Source of the DNA: UBA9611 sp965237595 | GTDB taxonomy: Bacteria; Chloroflexota; Dehalococcoidia; Lucifugimonadales; UBA3495 | NCBI GenBank assembly: GCA_965237595.1 | Contig: CBDEFY010000003.1 | Span: forward strand, 1 to 64,000 | Length of the DNA: 64,000 bases | Reading direction: 5' to 3' | Shown here: positions 42,143 through 50,312 of the stretch, piece by piece | Numbering within the stretch: position 1 is the first letter of the stretch | How the letters are laid out: each line of letters starts with the position of its first letter | Position numbers and translations under genes: made by a program | Notes under the pieces: generated by a model | The model's database searches: none | Seen by the model: the letters and a program-made list of their open reading frames with translations, nothing else | What the model was told of the DNA's origin: nothing

Positions 42143-43349
42143 TTATTGCACCACCTGGCGGCGCGTCAGGTCGGCCACGGCTGCTGGGTCGAACCCCAAT
42201 TCTTTTAGGACATCCGAAGTGTGCTGGCCGGTGACCGAGCCAAGATGCCGGACATTGCCGGGGGTCTCCGACAGATGGATGGGCGTCGCCACCTGCCGTA
42301 CCTTGCCCCCGGGGACATCCCGGGATTCTATCTCCAGCACCATGCCCCGCTGCTGGGCGTGAGGGTCGTCTAGGGCCTCCTCCAGCGAATAGACTTTGCC
42401 CGCCGAGATGTTCTGGTCTTTCAACGTCTCGAACCACTCGTCCCTGGTCTTGGTCAAGAACGCCTCCGCCAGTGCCTGCTCCACCTCGGCCTTTTTCGCG
42501 CCGGTGGCGTCCTGGTGGGGCAGCAGGTCTTCCCGTTCCAACGCCTGGCACAGGTTCTCCCAGAACCAGGGCTCGATGGCGGCAATGGAGAAGTAACCGC
42601 CGTCCTTGGTTTTGTAGACGTTGTAATAGGGCGCGCCGCCGTTCAGCCGGTTGCCGCCCCGCTCAGCCTTTATGCCCCTGGAGAGTACGTCGGAGATCAG
42701 GCCCGACAGCATGTAGAGCACCCCTTCGCTCATGGCGATGTCCACATATTGGCCATTGCCGGTCTTTTCCCGGGCCATCAGGGCTGAGAGGATGCCGACG
42801 GCGCCGCACAGGCCACCCCCGGCGTAGTCGGCGATGAGGTTCAGGGGGGATGGCGGGCTTGCCGTCTTCTGGACCAATCAGGCCCAGGGCTCCAGCAAAG
42901 GAGATGTAGTTTATGTCATGTCCGGCCATCTGGGAGTAGGGGCCGTCTTGGCCGTAACCGGAGACCGAGCAGTAGACCGTCCGAGGGTTGATGGAGCGGA
43001 CGGTTTGGAAGCCTGCCCCGAACCGGTCGATGACGCCGGGCCTAAACCCCTCCACCACCACGTCGGCGGTCTCGACCAATTGGTGGAATATGTTCTGGGC
43101 TTCGGGCTCTTTTAAGTTCAGGCCAATGCTGCGCTTGTTCCGTTGCAGGGCGTTGAACGCGGCGTGACGGCGCTCGTCTTCTGGGCCGTCGATGCCGGCA
43201 ACTATCTTCTCGTAGGCAGAGCGGGTTTCGTCCATGGGCCTCTCGACCATCAAGACATCGGCGCCCAGGTCGGCTAGCACCATGGTGCAAAACATGCCAG
43301 GTGCGTTTCGGCAGAAGTCCAATACCTTGATTCCTTCCAGCGCCAGCAT
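42143..43349 (-). pseudogene. CaiB/BaiF CoA-transferase with a single-base frameshift
   Basis: A third class III CoA-transferase. The first frame (from 43349) encodes IKVLDFCRNAPGMFCTMVLA, DLGADVLMVERP, VEGFRPGVIDRFGAGF and ends its homology at GPEDGKPAIP. After a run of six C (42844-42849, read on the minus strand) where five would keep the frame, it continues as PLNLIADYAGGGLCGAVGIL. The catalytic-type Asp lies in the second part (GQYVDIAMSEG), followed by AAIEPWFWENLC and LDDPHAQQRGM. The rest is intact to the stop at 42143. A homopolymer slip or sequencing error explains the break. A TATAAT (43383-43388 on the minus strand) lies 34 bp upstream. Confidence 0.88.
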
Positions 43350-43382
43350 TTGCCCTCCATACCTTATGAAGATTTCCGGCCA

Positions 43383-43388
43383 ATTATA
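43383..43388 (-). promoter_or_regulatory. -10 box of the third CoA-transferase gene
   Basis: The minus strand reads GGCTATAATTGG, a consensus TATAAT 34 nt before the CoA-transferase start. A divergent TATAAT for the SDR gene lies 73 bp away. Confidence 0.4.
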
Positions 43389-43460
43389 GCCGACAGGCCT
43401 TCGCCAGCTACCTCGGCGGCTGATTAACCGGCATGTGGTGCAACCTGGGTCAACTGCATC

Positions 43461-43466
43461 TATAAT
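43461..43466 (+). promoter_or_regulatory. -10 box of the SDR gene at 43542
   Basis: TATAAT at 43461-43466 stands 76 nt before the start of the SDR gene. No good -35 is visible. Confidence 0.35.
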
Positions 43467-43541
43467 CCCTGTGCCCCATTTGGCCGGTGGCAGCCAACCG
43501 GGGTTTCACAAAGAAAATCGCTGCGAGAACAGGAGGCGGCA

Positions 43542-44318
43542 ATGGACCTGGCGCTGCAAGGCAGAGTAGCAATGATTACTGGAGGCAGTCATGGGTTGGG
43601 CAAACAGGCGGCCCACTCCCTGGCCCGGGAGGGTTGCAAGGTTGCGATATGCGCCCGGGGCCAAGAGAATCTGGACAAAACAGCCTCCGAGTTCAAATCC
43701 AAGGGATACGAGGTCCTGGCCGTGCAGGCCGATGTCATGAAGAAAGAGGACCTCAATAGGTTCCACGAGGAGACCGTCAAAACCCTTGGCGAAGCCGATA
43801 TCTTGGTGAACAACGCCGGTGGCCGGAAGGGAACCGTGGACTTCCAAGAGACCGGTGTGGAGAACTTCCGGGAAGGGGTGGAGTTCAACCTGATGAGCCC
43901 CGTCGAGTTGATTGCCCTGGTGTTGCCCCACATGCGGGAGCAACGTTGGGGACGAATCATCAACGTTTCATCCATCTACGGGCGGGAGTACGGCGGCTCC
44001 ATAGACTACATGACCGGCAAAGCGGCCCTCATCGCCTTCTCCAAGCACCTGGCGCTCAACTTAATGAAGGAGAATGTTCTGGTCAACTGTATCGCCCCCG
44101 GCTCCATCGACTTCCCCGGCAGCACTTGGGACCGGTTCCAGAAGAACAGCACCCAGGAGCAGGTGGCGGAGTTCATCGCCCGGAACCTGCCCGCCGGCAA
44201 GTTCGGCTGGCCTGAGCCCATCGGCGACACAGTGGCCTTCCTGGCCTCGGAGAACGCCAACCTGATTACCGGCACCTGCCTGAACGTGGACGGAGGCCAG
44301 TCCCGGTCGCTTTTTTAG
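43542..44318 (+). CDS. Short-chain dehydrogenase/reductase
   Basis: A 258-residue classical SDR, FabG-like. The glycine motif is TGGSHGLGKQAA, then an Arg after the second strand (ICARGQENLDK) suggesting NADP, NNAGGRKG, the Ser in NVSSIYGREYG, and YMTGKAALIAFSKHLA with Tyr and Lys. The C-terminal LITGTCLNVDGGQSRSLF is standard. The substrate is unknown. It is not close to the tandem SDR pair at 34 kb. AGGAGGC lies 7 nt before the ATG. It stands divergently from the third CoA-transferase gene and may share its control region. Confidence 0.92.
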   Translation: MDLALQGRVAMITGGSHGLGKQAAHSLAREGCKVAICARGQENLDKTASEFKSKGYEVLAVQADVMKKEDLNRFHEETVKTLGEADILVNNAGGRKGTVDFQETGVENFREGVEFNLMSPVELIALVLPHMREQRWGRIINVSSIYGREYGGSIDYMTGKAALIAFSKHLALNLMKENVLVNCIAPGSIDFPGSTWDRFQKNSTQEQVAEFIARNLPAGKFGWPEPIGDTVAFLASENANLITGTCLNVDGGQSRSLF

Positions 44319-44357
44319 GGAATTATTCTCAGATAAAGACATGGGAGCGGGGCTGCT

Positions 44358-44385
44358 CTCTCCTCCTCACAATGGGGAGAGTTAG
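44358..44385. repeat. CTCTCC-type palindromic repeat, copy 2
   Basis: CTCTCCTCCTCACAATGG followed by GGAGAGTTAG, differing from copy 1 (35353-35380) at two positions; it lies 40 bp after the SDR stop. Confidence 0.65.
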
Positions 44386-44483
44386 GAAGAGGGCAGGGGC
44401 TGGCCTCCGCAGGGCTGAATCGTTGTGGAACGACCGCTTTAATTTCACGGCGTAGGTCTTCCGTACGGCATCAGCGCCCAGTA

Positions 44484-45172
44484 TCAGTACCCCCCATATT
44501 CGGATGCGGTCGTTCTCAGGGTCTCCCTCTGGGTATCGGTCACGACGTTGTCCTTCTGTTCGAGAACTTCACGCATGATGGTATTTTCTTCGTGGTCCAA
44601 GCCGAGCAGGTGTCCCAACTCATGGTTGATGATTTCATCCATCAGGTTGCCCCCGCCGGGCAGCGAATTCCTTCCCGCCACGATGGCGGTACCGTTCCCG
44701 GGCGCCGCATCCCCATAGAGGTCTTGTCTGGCCCAACCCTTGTTGATTCGGGCCCTACATATATGGTCAGTGGGCCACCCCGGACAGTCCAATAATGCAG
44801 CTCCATGAGGTCGTTATTGGAATAGTCCAAGATACCCTCGTCTTCGTTCAGCCCGGATATTTTGCACTGAATATCGATGTCGATCCGGACCCAGAACCGT
44901 TTGACCTCATCCATGGCGACACGAACCGGGGTCAGCCAGTTTACGTTACGGACAGGTGACACCAGCACCACGTCCACCGGTAGCTTAATCAGCCGGACCC
45001 CAACCGCCGCGTCCTGGTCCGCGACGCCAGGGGTTCCCTGGGGCCCTTGCGGGCCTGGGGGTCCGTCGTTGCCCGGCGGTCCAGTCGTCCCTCTGGGCCC
45101 GGTCGGGCCTGCCGGTCCGGGTTCGCCTTTGAATAGTCCCAGAATCTTCTTGACCAGGTTGTTGTCCACCAT
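44484..45172 (-). pseudogene. Collagen-like repeat protein fused to a metzincin-type protease, frameshifted
   Basis: The N-terminal frame (from ATG 45172, or GTG 45169) encodes a short helix (NNLVKKILGLFK), about eleven Gly-X-Y triplets (GEPGPAGPTGPRGTTGPPGN then DGPPGPQGPQGTPG), and an extracellular-type domain (LIKLPVDVVLVSPVRNVNWL). Near 44750 (AGGGCCCGAAT on the minus strand) one base is missing; the other frame continues RINKGWARQDLYGDAAPGNG and reaches the zinc site HELGHLLGLDH with ENTIM, the metzincin HExxHxxGxxH plus Met-turn. The joined protein would be ~229 residues. Collagen-like stalk plus matrixin-like protease suggests a surface or secreted role, although no signal peptide is visible. 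The break may be a real mutation or a sequencing error. Confidence 0.72.
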
Positions 45173-45271
45173 TCCTCCACGCCGCGGCGATTGTCATCAG
45201 GTGGACTGCAATTGCCGCATGGATGAATCAGCCCCCGAAGACGAGCGGTAGAGGGACGGGACTAGGTGACG

Positions 45272-46081
45272 TTAGCCGCCGCTAATCTCGCCCAGGAACT
45301 GACGCCAGGCTAGGACGCACTGTTCGGGCGCCGAGTGCTGCACGTAGCCGCTGGTCCCAGGGATGGCCACCAGCCTGCCGTTGGCCAGCTTCTCGGCGAA
45401 GGCTGTAGTACGGTCGGGATTATCCTTGGCGTTCTGCTCCGAGGCCAATACCAAGGTGGGCGTCTTGATCTGAGGCAGTATGTCCGTCAGGTCCTGGGTC
45501 GCCAGGTAGGCCAGGGTCTCCAGCACCACCCTCTGGGGGGTCTGCGACATCTGCTCGATGTACCACAAGTGGTGGGCCGGGTCCGACTTCCCCGGCTCCA
45601 GCCTCCGTCCAGCGGTCTTTTGCACCCAGGCCGCCACGCCCTCTTCGCTGACAAGTTTGTAGTACTCCTTGTATGTATCCACCCCGACAAACTTGTAGGG
45701 CGAGGTACAGGTGGTCAGGGTGTGCAACCGCTCCGGATGATCGTAGGCGAACTGGACCGCGATGGTGCCGCCAACGGTCTCGCCGATGAGGTGCACCTTA
45801 TCCAGTCCCAACAGGTCTAGCAGCCGCAGCAGGTCCGTGCCAAAGTTGCTCAGCGACCAGTCGTAGCCCTCCGGCGGGACGGTGGACCGGCCGAACCCCC
45901 GGGCGTCCAACCGCACCACCCGGTACTGGCGGGACAAGAGCGGCACCCAGGCATACCACAGCTTGGTGTTCTTGGAATTGCCGTGGTGGAGCACCACCGT
46001 TTCGGGCTGGCGCCACGGGTCGGAGAAGTTATCGTCCTCGTAGTACATCTGCAGCGTGTCGTCGATCTTGGCGAATGGCAT
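45272..46081 (-). CDS. Alpha/beta-hydrolase-fold protein with substituted catalytic triad
   Basis: A 269-residue protein of the epoxide-hydrolase/haloperoxidase-like branch: VVLHHGNSKNTKLWYAWVPL, RVVRLDARGFGRS, and a cap domain ~135-190. The nucleophile elbow reads GETVGG, so T102 stands in place of Ser, Asp or Cys. The acid region reads LVLASEQNAKDNPD, with N217 about where Asp is expected. The His region reads GTSGYVQHSAPEQ, giving Tyr246 in the His position. All three catalytic positions therefore appear changed, although the fold is kept. It could be a binding protein, or an enzyme using other residues. The cupin gene lies immediately upstream on the same strand (33-bp gap). Confidence 0.8.
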   Translation of the reverse strand: MPFAKIDDTLQMYYEDDNFSDPWRQPETVVLHHGNSKNTKLWYAWVPLLSRQYRVVRLDARGFGRSTVPPEGYDWSLSNFGTDLLRLLDLLGLDKVHLIGETVGGTIAVQFAYDHPERLHTLTTCTSPYKFVGVDTYKEYYKLVSEEGVAAWVQKTAGRRLEPGKSDPAHHLWYIEQMSQTPQRVVLETLAYLATQDLTDILPQIKTPTLVLASEQNAKDNPDRTTAFAEKLANGRLVAIPGTSGYVQHSAPEQCVLAWRQFLGEISGG

Positions 46082-46114
46082 TATTTTCTCCGATATATGC
46101 TGTGGTTGGGCGTG

Positions 46115-46465
46115 TTAGCGGGCCAGGGGAATGGCTACGGAGACCCGGACCTTGTCGCCATAGACCGCCGTGGTGTGGCCACGTCCGGTAAGGTCGTCGG
46201 CCAACAGCACATCGCCGGCGCTGAAGACCCGTTTGGTGCCGTCACCCAGACCGACCTCCACCTGGCCTTCCAGCGTGATAACGTACTGGCGGCGCGGGGC
46301 CGGGTGCCAGTCGATGTAGCTGCCGGGCTGGTAGCGGCGGAAATGGATGCTCTCGGCACTTTCGGCCGCCGTCCGCTCGGCCTCGGCTAGCTTCTCGTAG
46401 GGCAGGTCTATTTCTTCAAAGTGGGACTCGCCGTCGTCTCCGGTGTAGATGCGGACAACTTGCAT
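46115..46465 (-). CDS. Cupin-domain protein
   Basis: A 116-residue single cupin barrel. Motif 1 is GSYIDWHPAPRRQYVITLEG, with one His where two are usual; motif 2 is GDVLLADDLTGRGHTT with a final His. Metal binding with a reduced ligand set is possible. Small cupins of this kind act as isomerases, dioxygenases or sensors; no specific reaction can be named. It is followed 33 bp downstream by the substituted alpha/beta-hydrolase gene, probably in one transcript. Confidence 0.82.
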   Translation of the reverse strand: MQVVRIYTGDDGESHFEEIDLPYEKLAEAERTAAESAESIHFRRYQPGSYIDWHPAPRRQYVITLEGQVEVGLGDGTKRVFSAGDVLLADDLTGRGHTTAVYGDKVRVSVAIPLAR

Positions 46466-46552
46466 TGGGCCTCCGTGCTTCTCCTCCGTGTTTCAAAAGA
46501 GGGCCTGGGGTGACTGGGGCATCATAACCGCAGGCGTGGCAGGCGTCAATTT

Positions 46553-46580
46553 AGCTGTCAGCTTTCAGCCATCAGCGACT
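46553..46580. repeat. AGCT-type dispersed repeat overlapping the glycosylase-gene stop
   Basis: AGCTGTCAGCTTTCAGCCAT followed by CAGCGACT. The stop codon and last residues (MAES) of the minus-strand HhH-GPD gene lie inside this repeat, so the repeat supplies the gene's present 3' end. Confidence 0.55.
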
Positions 46581-47250
46581 GGCCGGTGGCGCAGATGTCT
46601 AGGAGGCAACATCCTTGGCAGCGGGGTGTTTTGGCGCAGGCTTCTTTGGCGTGGCGGTCCCACAGGGCGTGAAATTCGTTGAACAACTGGGTTTCGTGGG
46701 GCAGGTTGTCGTGGAAGATGGCCTGGTAGTCTCCGTACTTGGGGCGGCCGCCGCCGGGGACGATTCCCATGCGGTCCATGATCCGGCGGGTGTAGGTGTC
46801 GATTACGAAGGAAGGCTTTCCCGCAGCATACACCATGATATCGTCGGCGGTCTCCTCCCCGATACCGTGGATGGATAACAACTCCTCACGCAGGGCGCCC
46901 GTGGGCTCGGACAAGAACCGGTCCAGGTCTCCCTGGTAGTGTACGGCCACGTGGGCGGCAAAGGCTTTCAACTTCCGGGCCTTGGCGTTGAAATACCCAG
47001 ACGAACGCACCAACCGGGCCAGCTCCGCTTCCCGGACCCAGTGCACGGCTTCCACAGACCAACAGCCCGCAGCCCGCATATTGGTCAGGGCCATCTCCAC
47101 GTTGGTCCACGCCGCCGACTGGGTCAGGATGGCCCCGGCGATCACTTCAAATGAGCCTTCGCCGGGCCACCAGTGCTGGGGTCCATAGGCGGCGTACAAG
47201 CGGTGATAGACGTCCATGAGTCTGGATGCCATGGGAGTGTCTTTAGCCAT
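46558..47250 (-). CDS. Endonuclease-III-like HhH-GPD DNA glycosylase-family protein
   Basis: A base-excision-repair-type protein, about 230 residues from ATG 47250, whose start overlaps the sfsA stop by 8 nt. It shows FEVIAGAILTQSAAWTNVEM, the helix-hairpin-helix IHGIGEETADDIMVYAAG, and the catalytic-type Asp in FVIDTYTRRIM. The Lys of bifunctional EndoIII (in GVGxKTA) is Glu here, as in monofunctional relatives. Four cysteines (CAKTPRCQGCCLLDIC) form the [4Fe-4S] loop. Members of this branch remove alkylated bases; the exact substrate is not known. It is translationally coupled to sfsA. Confidence 0.88.
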   Translation of the reverse strand: MAKDTPMASRLMDVYHRLYAAYGPQHWWPGEGSFEVIAGAILTQSAAWTNVEMALTNMRAAGCWSVEAVHWVREAELARLVRSSGYFNAKARKLKAFAAHVAVHYQGDLDRFLSEPTGALREELLSIHGIGEETADDIMVYAAGKPSFVIDTYTRRIMDRMGIVPGGGRPKYGDYQAIFHDNLPHETQLFNEFHALWDRHAKEACAKTPRCQGCCLLDICATGQSLMAES

Positions 47251-47965
47251 TGCCCACCGCTTCGGCATAGGGGCGTATGGGCAGGGCTTGGTCCAGCCGG
47301 AGCACTCTCTCGGTTACCCGGCAGTTGTAGGCGTAGGCTTCGACCCCCGCCGCCAGAGCGGACTGAAAAGCCCCGGCCAGCACTGGATCGGCTGGGTCGT
47401 TGGTGGCGAAGGCAGTGGCATCGGGTCTCTGGACCACGAAGACCACCACAGCCCGGTGGCCAGCCTCAAGGACGGTCTCCAAGGTGCGCAGGTGCTTGGC
47501 TCCCCGGATTGTGGGGGAATCCGGAAACAGTCCAACCCCATTCTCCACCAAGGTTACCGACTTGGCCTCGATGTAGCACCTGCCCGGCGGGCCCTCCAGC
47601 ATCAGGTCCAAGCGGCTGTCGCCAAAGGCAACCTCCCGGTTAATCTCGGGGTAACCACCGAATTGCTTCAGATGGCCGTTGTCCACAGCCTCGGCAATCA
47701 AGTGGTTTGGCATCCGCGCGTCTGCGGAGGCCAATGCTTGGCCCATGTCCACCAAGGCCAGATCAAACTTGGTCTTGCGGTTTTTATTGGAAACCGGGGA
47801 GACAGGGCGGACCAACACCCGGCAGCCGGGGATGAACAGTTCTTTCATGCGGCCCGAGTTGGCTACGTGCACCCCCACTTCCCGCCCGTCCACCTCGACC
47901 ATGGCCAGGAAGCGGTTCACCCGCTCCAAGAATCTACCTTCAATCAAGTCAGCGCCCAGGTCCAA
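47243..47965 (-). CDS. sfsA: SfsA-family nuclease-like protein
   Basis: A 240-residue SfsA protein: an N-terminal OB-like part (FLERVNRFLAMVEVDGREVG, VHVANSGRMKELFIPG) and a C-terminal restriction-endonuclease-like fold with DSRLDLML, GRCYIEAKSVTLVENG and FPDSPTIRGAKHLRTLE. The Asp, Glu and Lys of the PD-(D/E)xK-type site are present. It was first described as a sugar-fermentation stimulation protein, and nuclease activity has been proposed. The glycosylase-family gene overlaps its stop, so the pair may work in DNA metabolism. The length and motifs are normal. Confidence 0.94.
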   Translation of the reverse strand: MDLGADLIEGRFLERVNRFLAMVEVDGREVGVHVANSGRMKELFIPGCRVLVRPVSPVSNKNRKTKFDLALVDMGQALASADARMPNHLIAEAVDNGHLKQFGGYPEINREVAFGDSRLDLMLEGPPGRCYIEAKSVTLVENGVGLFPDSPTIRGAKHLRTLETVLEAGHRAVVVFVVQRPDATAFATNDPADPVLAGAFQSALAAGVEAYAYNCRVTERVLRLDQALPIRPYAEAVGNG

Positions 47966-48076
47966 TCTCGCCCTCCGCTATCGAGTCCGGATAATGGTAA
48001 CAATCCGGTTTGGTCTCTAGCAATATCGGAACCCATCTCCGCTTTCAGCGAGGGCGGGGCCGGGCGTGGGTTCGTG

Positions 48077-48082
48077 TATACT
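48077..48082 (+). promoter_or_regulatory. -10 box of pyrF
   Basis: GTGTATACTTTT contains TATACT (48077-48082), 46 nt before the pyrF ATG. No strong -35 is seen and no PyrR-type site was recognised here, so pyrF may be controlled apart from the pyrR operon. Confidence 0.35.
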
Positions 48083-48127
48083 TTTCCCAGTTGGCGAATG
48101 TGGCCATCTTGCAGATGAAGGAGACCG

Positions 48128-48964
48128 ATGAGCGGCTTCACCGACCGGTTGGATCAGGCATCGGCAGCAACCAGGAGCCTGGTCTGCGTGGGGCTAGACC
48201 CCGACCCAGCCCGGCTGCCCGTGTCCAGCGTTTACGAGTTCAACAGGGCCATCGTGGACGCCACCGCTGGACTGGTCTGCGCCTACAAGCCCAATTTAGC
48301 CTTCTATGAAGCGATGGGCGTACCCGGCCTGCAGGACCTGGAAAAGACGGTTGCCCACATCCGGGGCGCCGCGCCGGGTGCAATCATCATCGGCGACGCC
48401 AAACGGGGCGACATCGGCCCCTCCGCCCAAGCCTACGCCAAAGCCCTGTTCGAGGTGTGGGGATTCGACGCCGTCACCGTCAACGCCTGGGGCGGCCGGG
48501 ATACCGTATCACCGTTCCTGGAAGATGAGTCAAAAGGGGTGTTCGTCTGGTGCCGGGGGTCAAACCCCGGCTCGGCCGATTTTCAAGATGTCCAGACAGG
48601 AACTGGGGAAGGGAACATGCCCCTGTACCGGAAAATGGCCCTGGCCTGCCGGGAATGGGATACGAAAGGAAACCTGGGCTTGGTGGTGGGAGCAACGGTG
48701 CCGGACCAGTTGAGGGAGGTGCGCGCCGCCTGTCCCGCGATGCCCCTGCTGATCCCAGGTGTTGGCGCTCAGGGCGGCGACTTGGAAGCAGCGGTGAAGC
48801 TGGGCACTGACAGCCGGGGCCGGGCCGCTTTGATCAACTCTTCCCGTGGAATCATCTACGCTTCCAGCGGCACCGATTTCGCCCAAGTGGCGGCCCGCGA
48901 AGCAGATAAACTCCGAGAGAGCATTAATCTTGTGCTTGATGCAGATGGGAAGGGATGGCCCTAG
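48128..48964 (+). CDS. pyrF: Orotidine-5'-phosphate decarboxylase
   Basis: Last step of UMP synthesis, decarboxylating OMP. At 278 residues it belongs to the longer type-2 group. The catalytic array is clear: K54 in AYKPNLAFYEA and D90-x-K92-xx-D95 in GDAKRGDIGPSAQAYA. VTVNAWGGRDTVSPF and LLIPGVGAQGGDL with INSSRGIIYA close the barrel and phosphate site. GAAGGAGACCG gives a good ribosome-binding site. It stands apart from the pyrR-pyrB-pyrC-carAB operon (52-61 kb, other strand) but completes it functionally. The next gene, DUF951, starts inside its stop. Confidence 0.96.
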   Translation: MSGFTDRLDQASAATRSLVCVGLDPDPARLPVSSVYEFNRAIVDATAGLVCAYKPNLAFYEAMGVPGLQDLEKTVAHIRGAAPGAIIIGDAKRGDIGPSAQAYAKALFEVWGFDAVTVNAWGGRDTVSPFLEDESKGVFVWCRGSNPGSADFQDVQTGTGEGNMPLYRKMALACREWDTKGNLGLVVGATVPDQLREVRAACPAMPLLIPGVGAQGGDLEAAVKLGTDSRGRAALINSSRGIIYASSGTDFAQVAAREADKLRESINLVLDADGKGWP

Positions 48965-49374
48965 AGCTAAATATCGGCGACGTATTGCGGATGAAGAAGC
49001 CGCACCCCTGCGGCGGGTCGCTCTGGACGGTCACCAGACTCGGGGCCGACATAGGGATGACCTGCCAGGAATGTGGAAGATACGTGCTGCTGGCCAGATC
49101 GCAGTTGGCCCGGCGTTTGAAGCAGGTGGCGCCCCCAACCAACCTTCCCCCAGACAGCCTCCAAGATAATCGGAGTAACGGGTTAGTCGTCCCTGGAGCC
49201 TACCCCAGCGAGCCCGGTCTTCGCTCTTTTTTCTTCTTCCAACGACCAGAGAGCAGCGTGAAAACCCCGGATCTGTTCGGACATCATCTCGACGAAGTTC
49301 CGGACTGCCTGCCCGGCGAACTTGCCCTTCAGGGTGCAGATGCCAATCACCGAACTGGGAAACAGGTGGTCTAG
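48955..49374 (+). CDS. DUF951-family protein with an unusual C-terminal extension
   Basis: The first ~58 residues are a DUF951 protein: ALELNIGDVLRMKKPHPCGG, DIGMTCQECGRYVLLARSQL and ARRLKQV. Cysteines C18-region and CQEC form a likely zinc site; GDVLRMKKPHPCGS-type starts are diagnostic. The family usually ends at about 60-75 residues. Here the frame stays open to 49374, adding ~80 residues that lie antisense to the LysR gene from 49183 on and have no recognisable family. A lost stop is the simplest reading. The start overlaps the pyrF stop, so translation is coupled. Function is unknown; the family is small and often near GTPase genes. Confidence 0.72.
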   Translation: MALELNIGDVLRMKKPHPCGGSLWTVTRLGADIGMTCQECGRYVLLARSQLARRLKQVAPPTNLPPDSLQDNRSNGLVVPGAYPSEPGLRSFFFFQRPESSVKTPDLFGHHLDEVPDCLPGELALQGADANHRTGKQVV

Positions 49375-50142
49375 GCGGATAACCCCGAACCGGTCGTGAT
49401 CGTCGGGGTGCAGGGTAAAGTCGTTTCCGATCGCGATTCCCATGCCAATCTCAACGTAGCGTTTCATGGACTCGGTATCGTCCAAGGCCAGCACCACATC
49501 GATCGCTAGCCCCTGGTTCTTAAAGGCTTGCTCCACCCGTTGGCGCAACAGGCTCTCCGGGGCGGGCAGGATCAGCGGCCAGGAGGCGATGTCCTCAAGC
49601 TTGATTGCGAGGCCGTGTAACAGATCGTGTCCAAAAGGAACCAATAGAACGGTGTTGTATTTGAACAGCTCTTTAAACTCCAGTGTCGAATCGTCGGCCG
49701 GGGTTGCGGAACAGAATGCCAGGTCGATCTCACCGGAACGGACCAATTGAATCAGGGGGTTATAGGACCGGGCAAGGAGACGGATGCGGACGTCCGGGTA
49801 ATCTTTCCGGAACCGCTGGATGCCTTTGGGCATGTGATGGGTCACCAGATCGGGGTAGGCGCCGACCACAAAGGAACCCCGGCGTTCGGCGTAGTCCATC
49901 TGGGTCTTCAGCGCGTCGACAGAGGTGACCACCGGGGTCACCAGCTCTAGAAGGGTAACGCCCTCGGAGGTCAACTGGATTGGGCGCTTGATGCGGTCGA
50001 AGAGGGTTATGCCGAACTCATCTTCCAATTTTCTAAGATGGGTCGTGACTGTCGGCTGACCCAGTTCCAGGGTCCTTGCCGCCTTGGAAACGCTGCGCAG
50101 CCTGGCAACGTGGTAAAAGCTGATTAGTTCCCTTAATTCCAT
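49183..50142 (-). CDS. LysR-family transcriptional regulator
   Basis: A 319-residue LysR regulator. The N-terminal winged helix-turn-helix is SVSKAARTLELGQPTVTTHL, then RKLEDEFGITLFDR. The inducer-binding part follows, GSFVVGAYPDLVTHHMPKGI and GEIDLAFCSATP, resembling the CysB/Cbl-like group in the way domain I begins. The coinducer is unknown. It is divergent from a ferredoxin gene, with an AT-rich 170-bp gap (50143-50312) that holds TAATATAATATATCATATAC and is the natural site for its autoregulation. Its 3' end lies antisense to the extended DUF951 frame. Confidence 0.92.
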   Translation of the reverse strand: MELRELISFYHVARLRSVSKAARTLELGQPTVTTHLRKLEDEFGITLFDRIKRPIQLTSEGVTLLELVTPVVTSVDALKTQMDYAERRGSFVVGAYPDLVTHHMPKGIQRFRKDYPDVRIRLLARSYNPLIQLVRSGEIDLAFCSATPADDSTLEFKELFKYNTVLLVPFGHDLLHGLAIKLEDIASWPLILPAPESLLRQRVEQAFKNQGLAIDVVLALDDTESMKRYVEIGMGIAIGNDFTLHPDDHDRFGVIRLDHLFPSSVIGICTLKGKFAGQAVRNFVEMMSEQIRGFHAALWSLEEEKRAKTGLAGVGSRDD

Positions 50143-50312
50143 CCATCCCCCCGGTTGTACACCACCAATGGTCTAATATAATATATCATATACTATCCCT
50201 TGACAAAATAAGTGGTCGATTTGAAAATGTACTCGCCAATAGGACTCTCACGGATTATCATTGCGTCTAAGTCCATGGCCAAAAATCCACAATTCACTAC
50301 TACAGGATCAGT

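Noticed and set aside
46558..47250. Loss of the EndoIII catalytic Lys as a new finding
   Set aside because: Monofunctional HhH-GPD relatives of the GIGxETAD type are known to lack this Lys.
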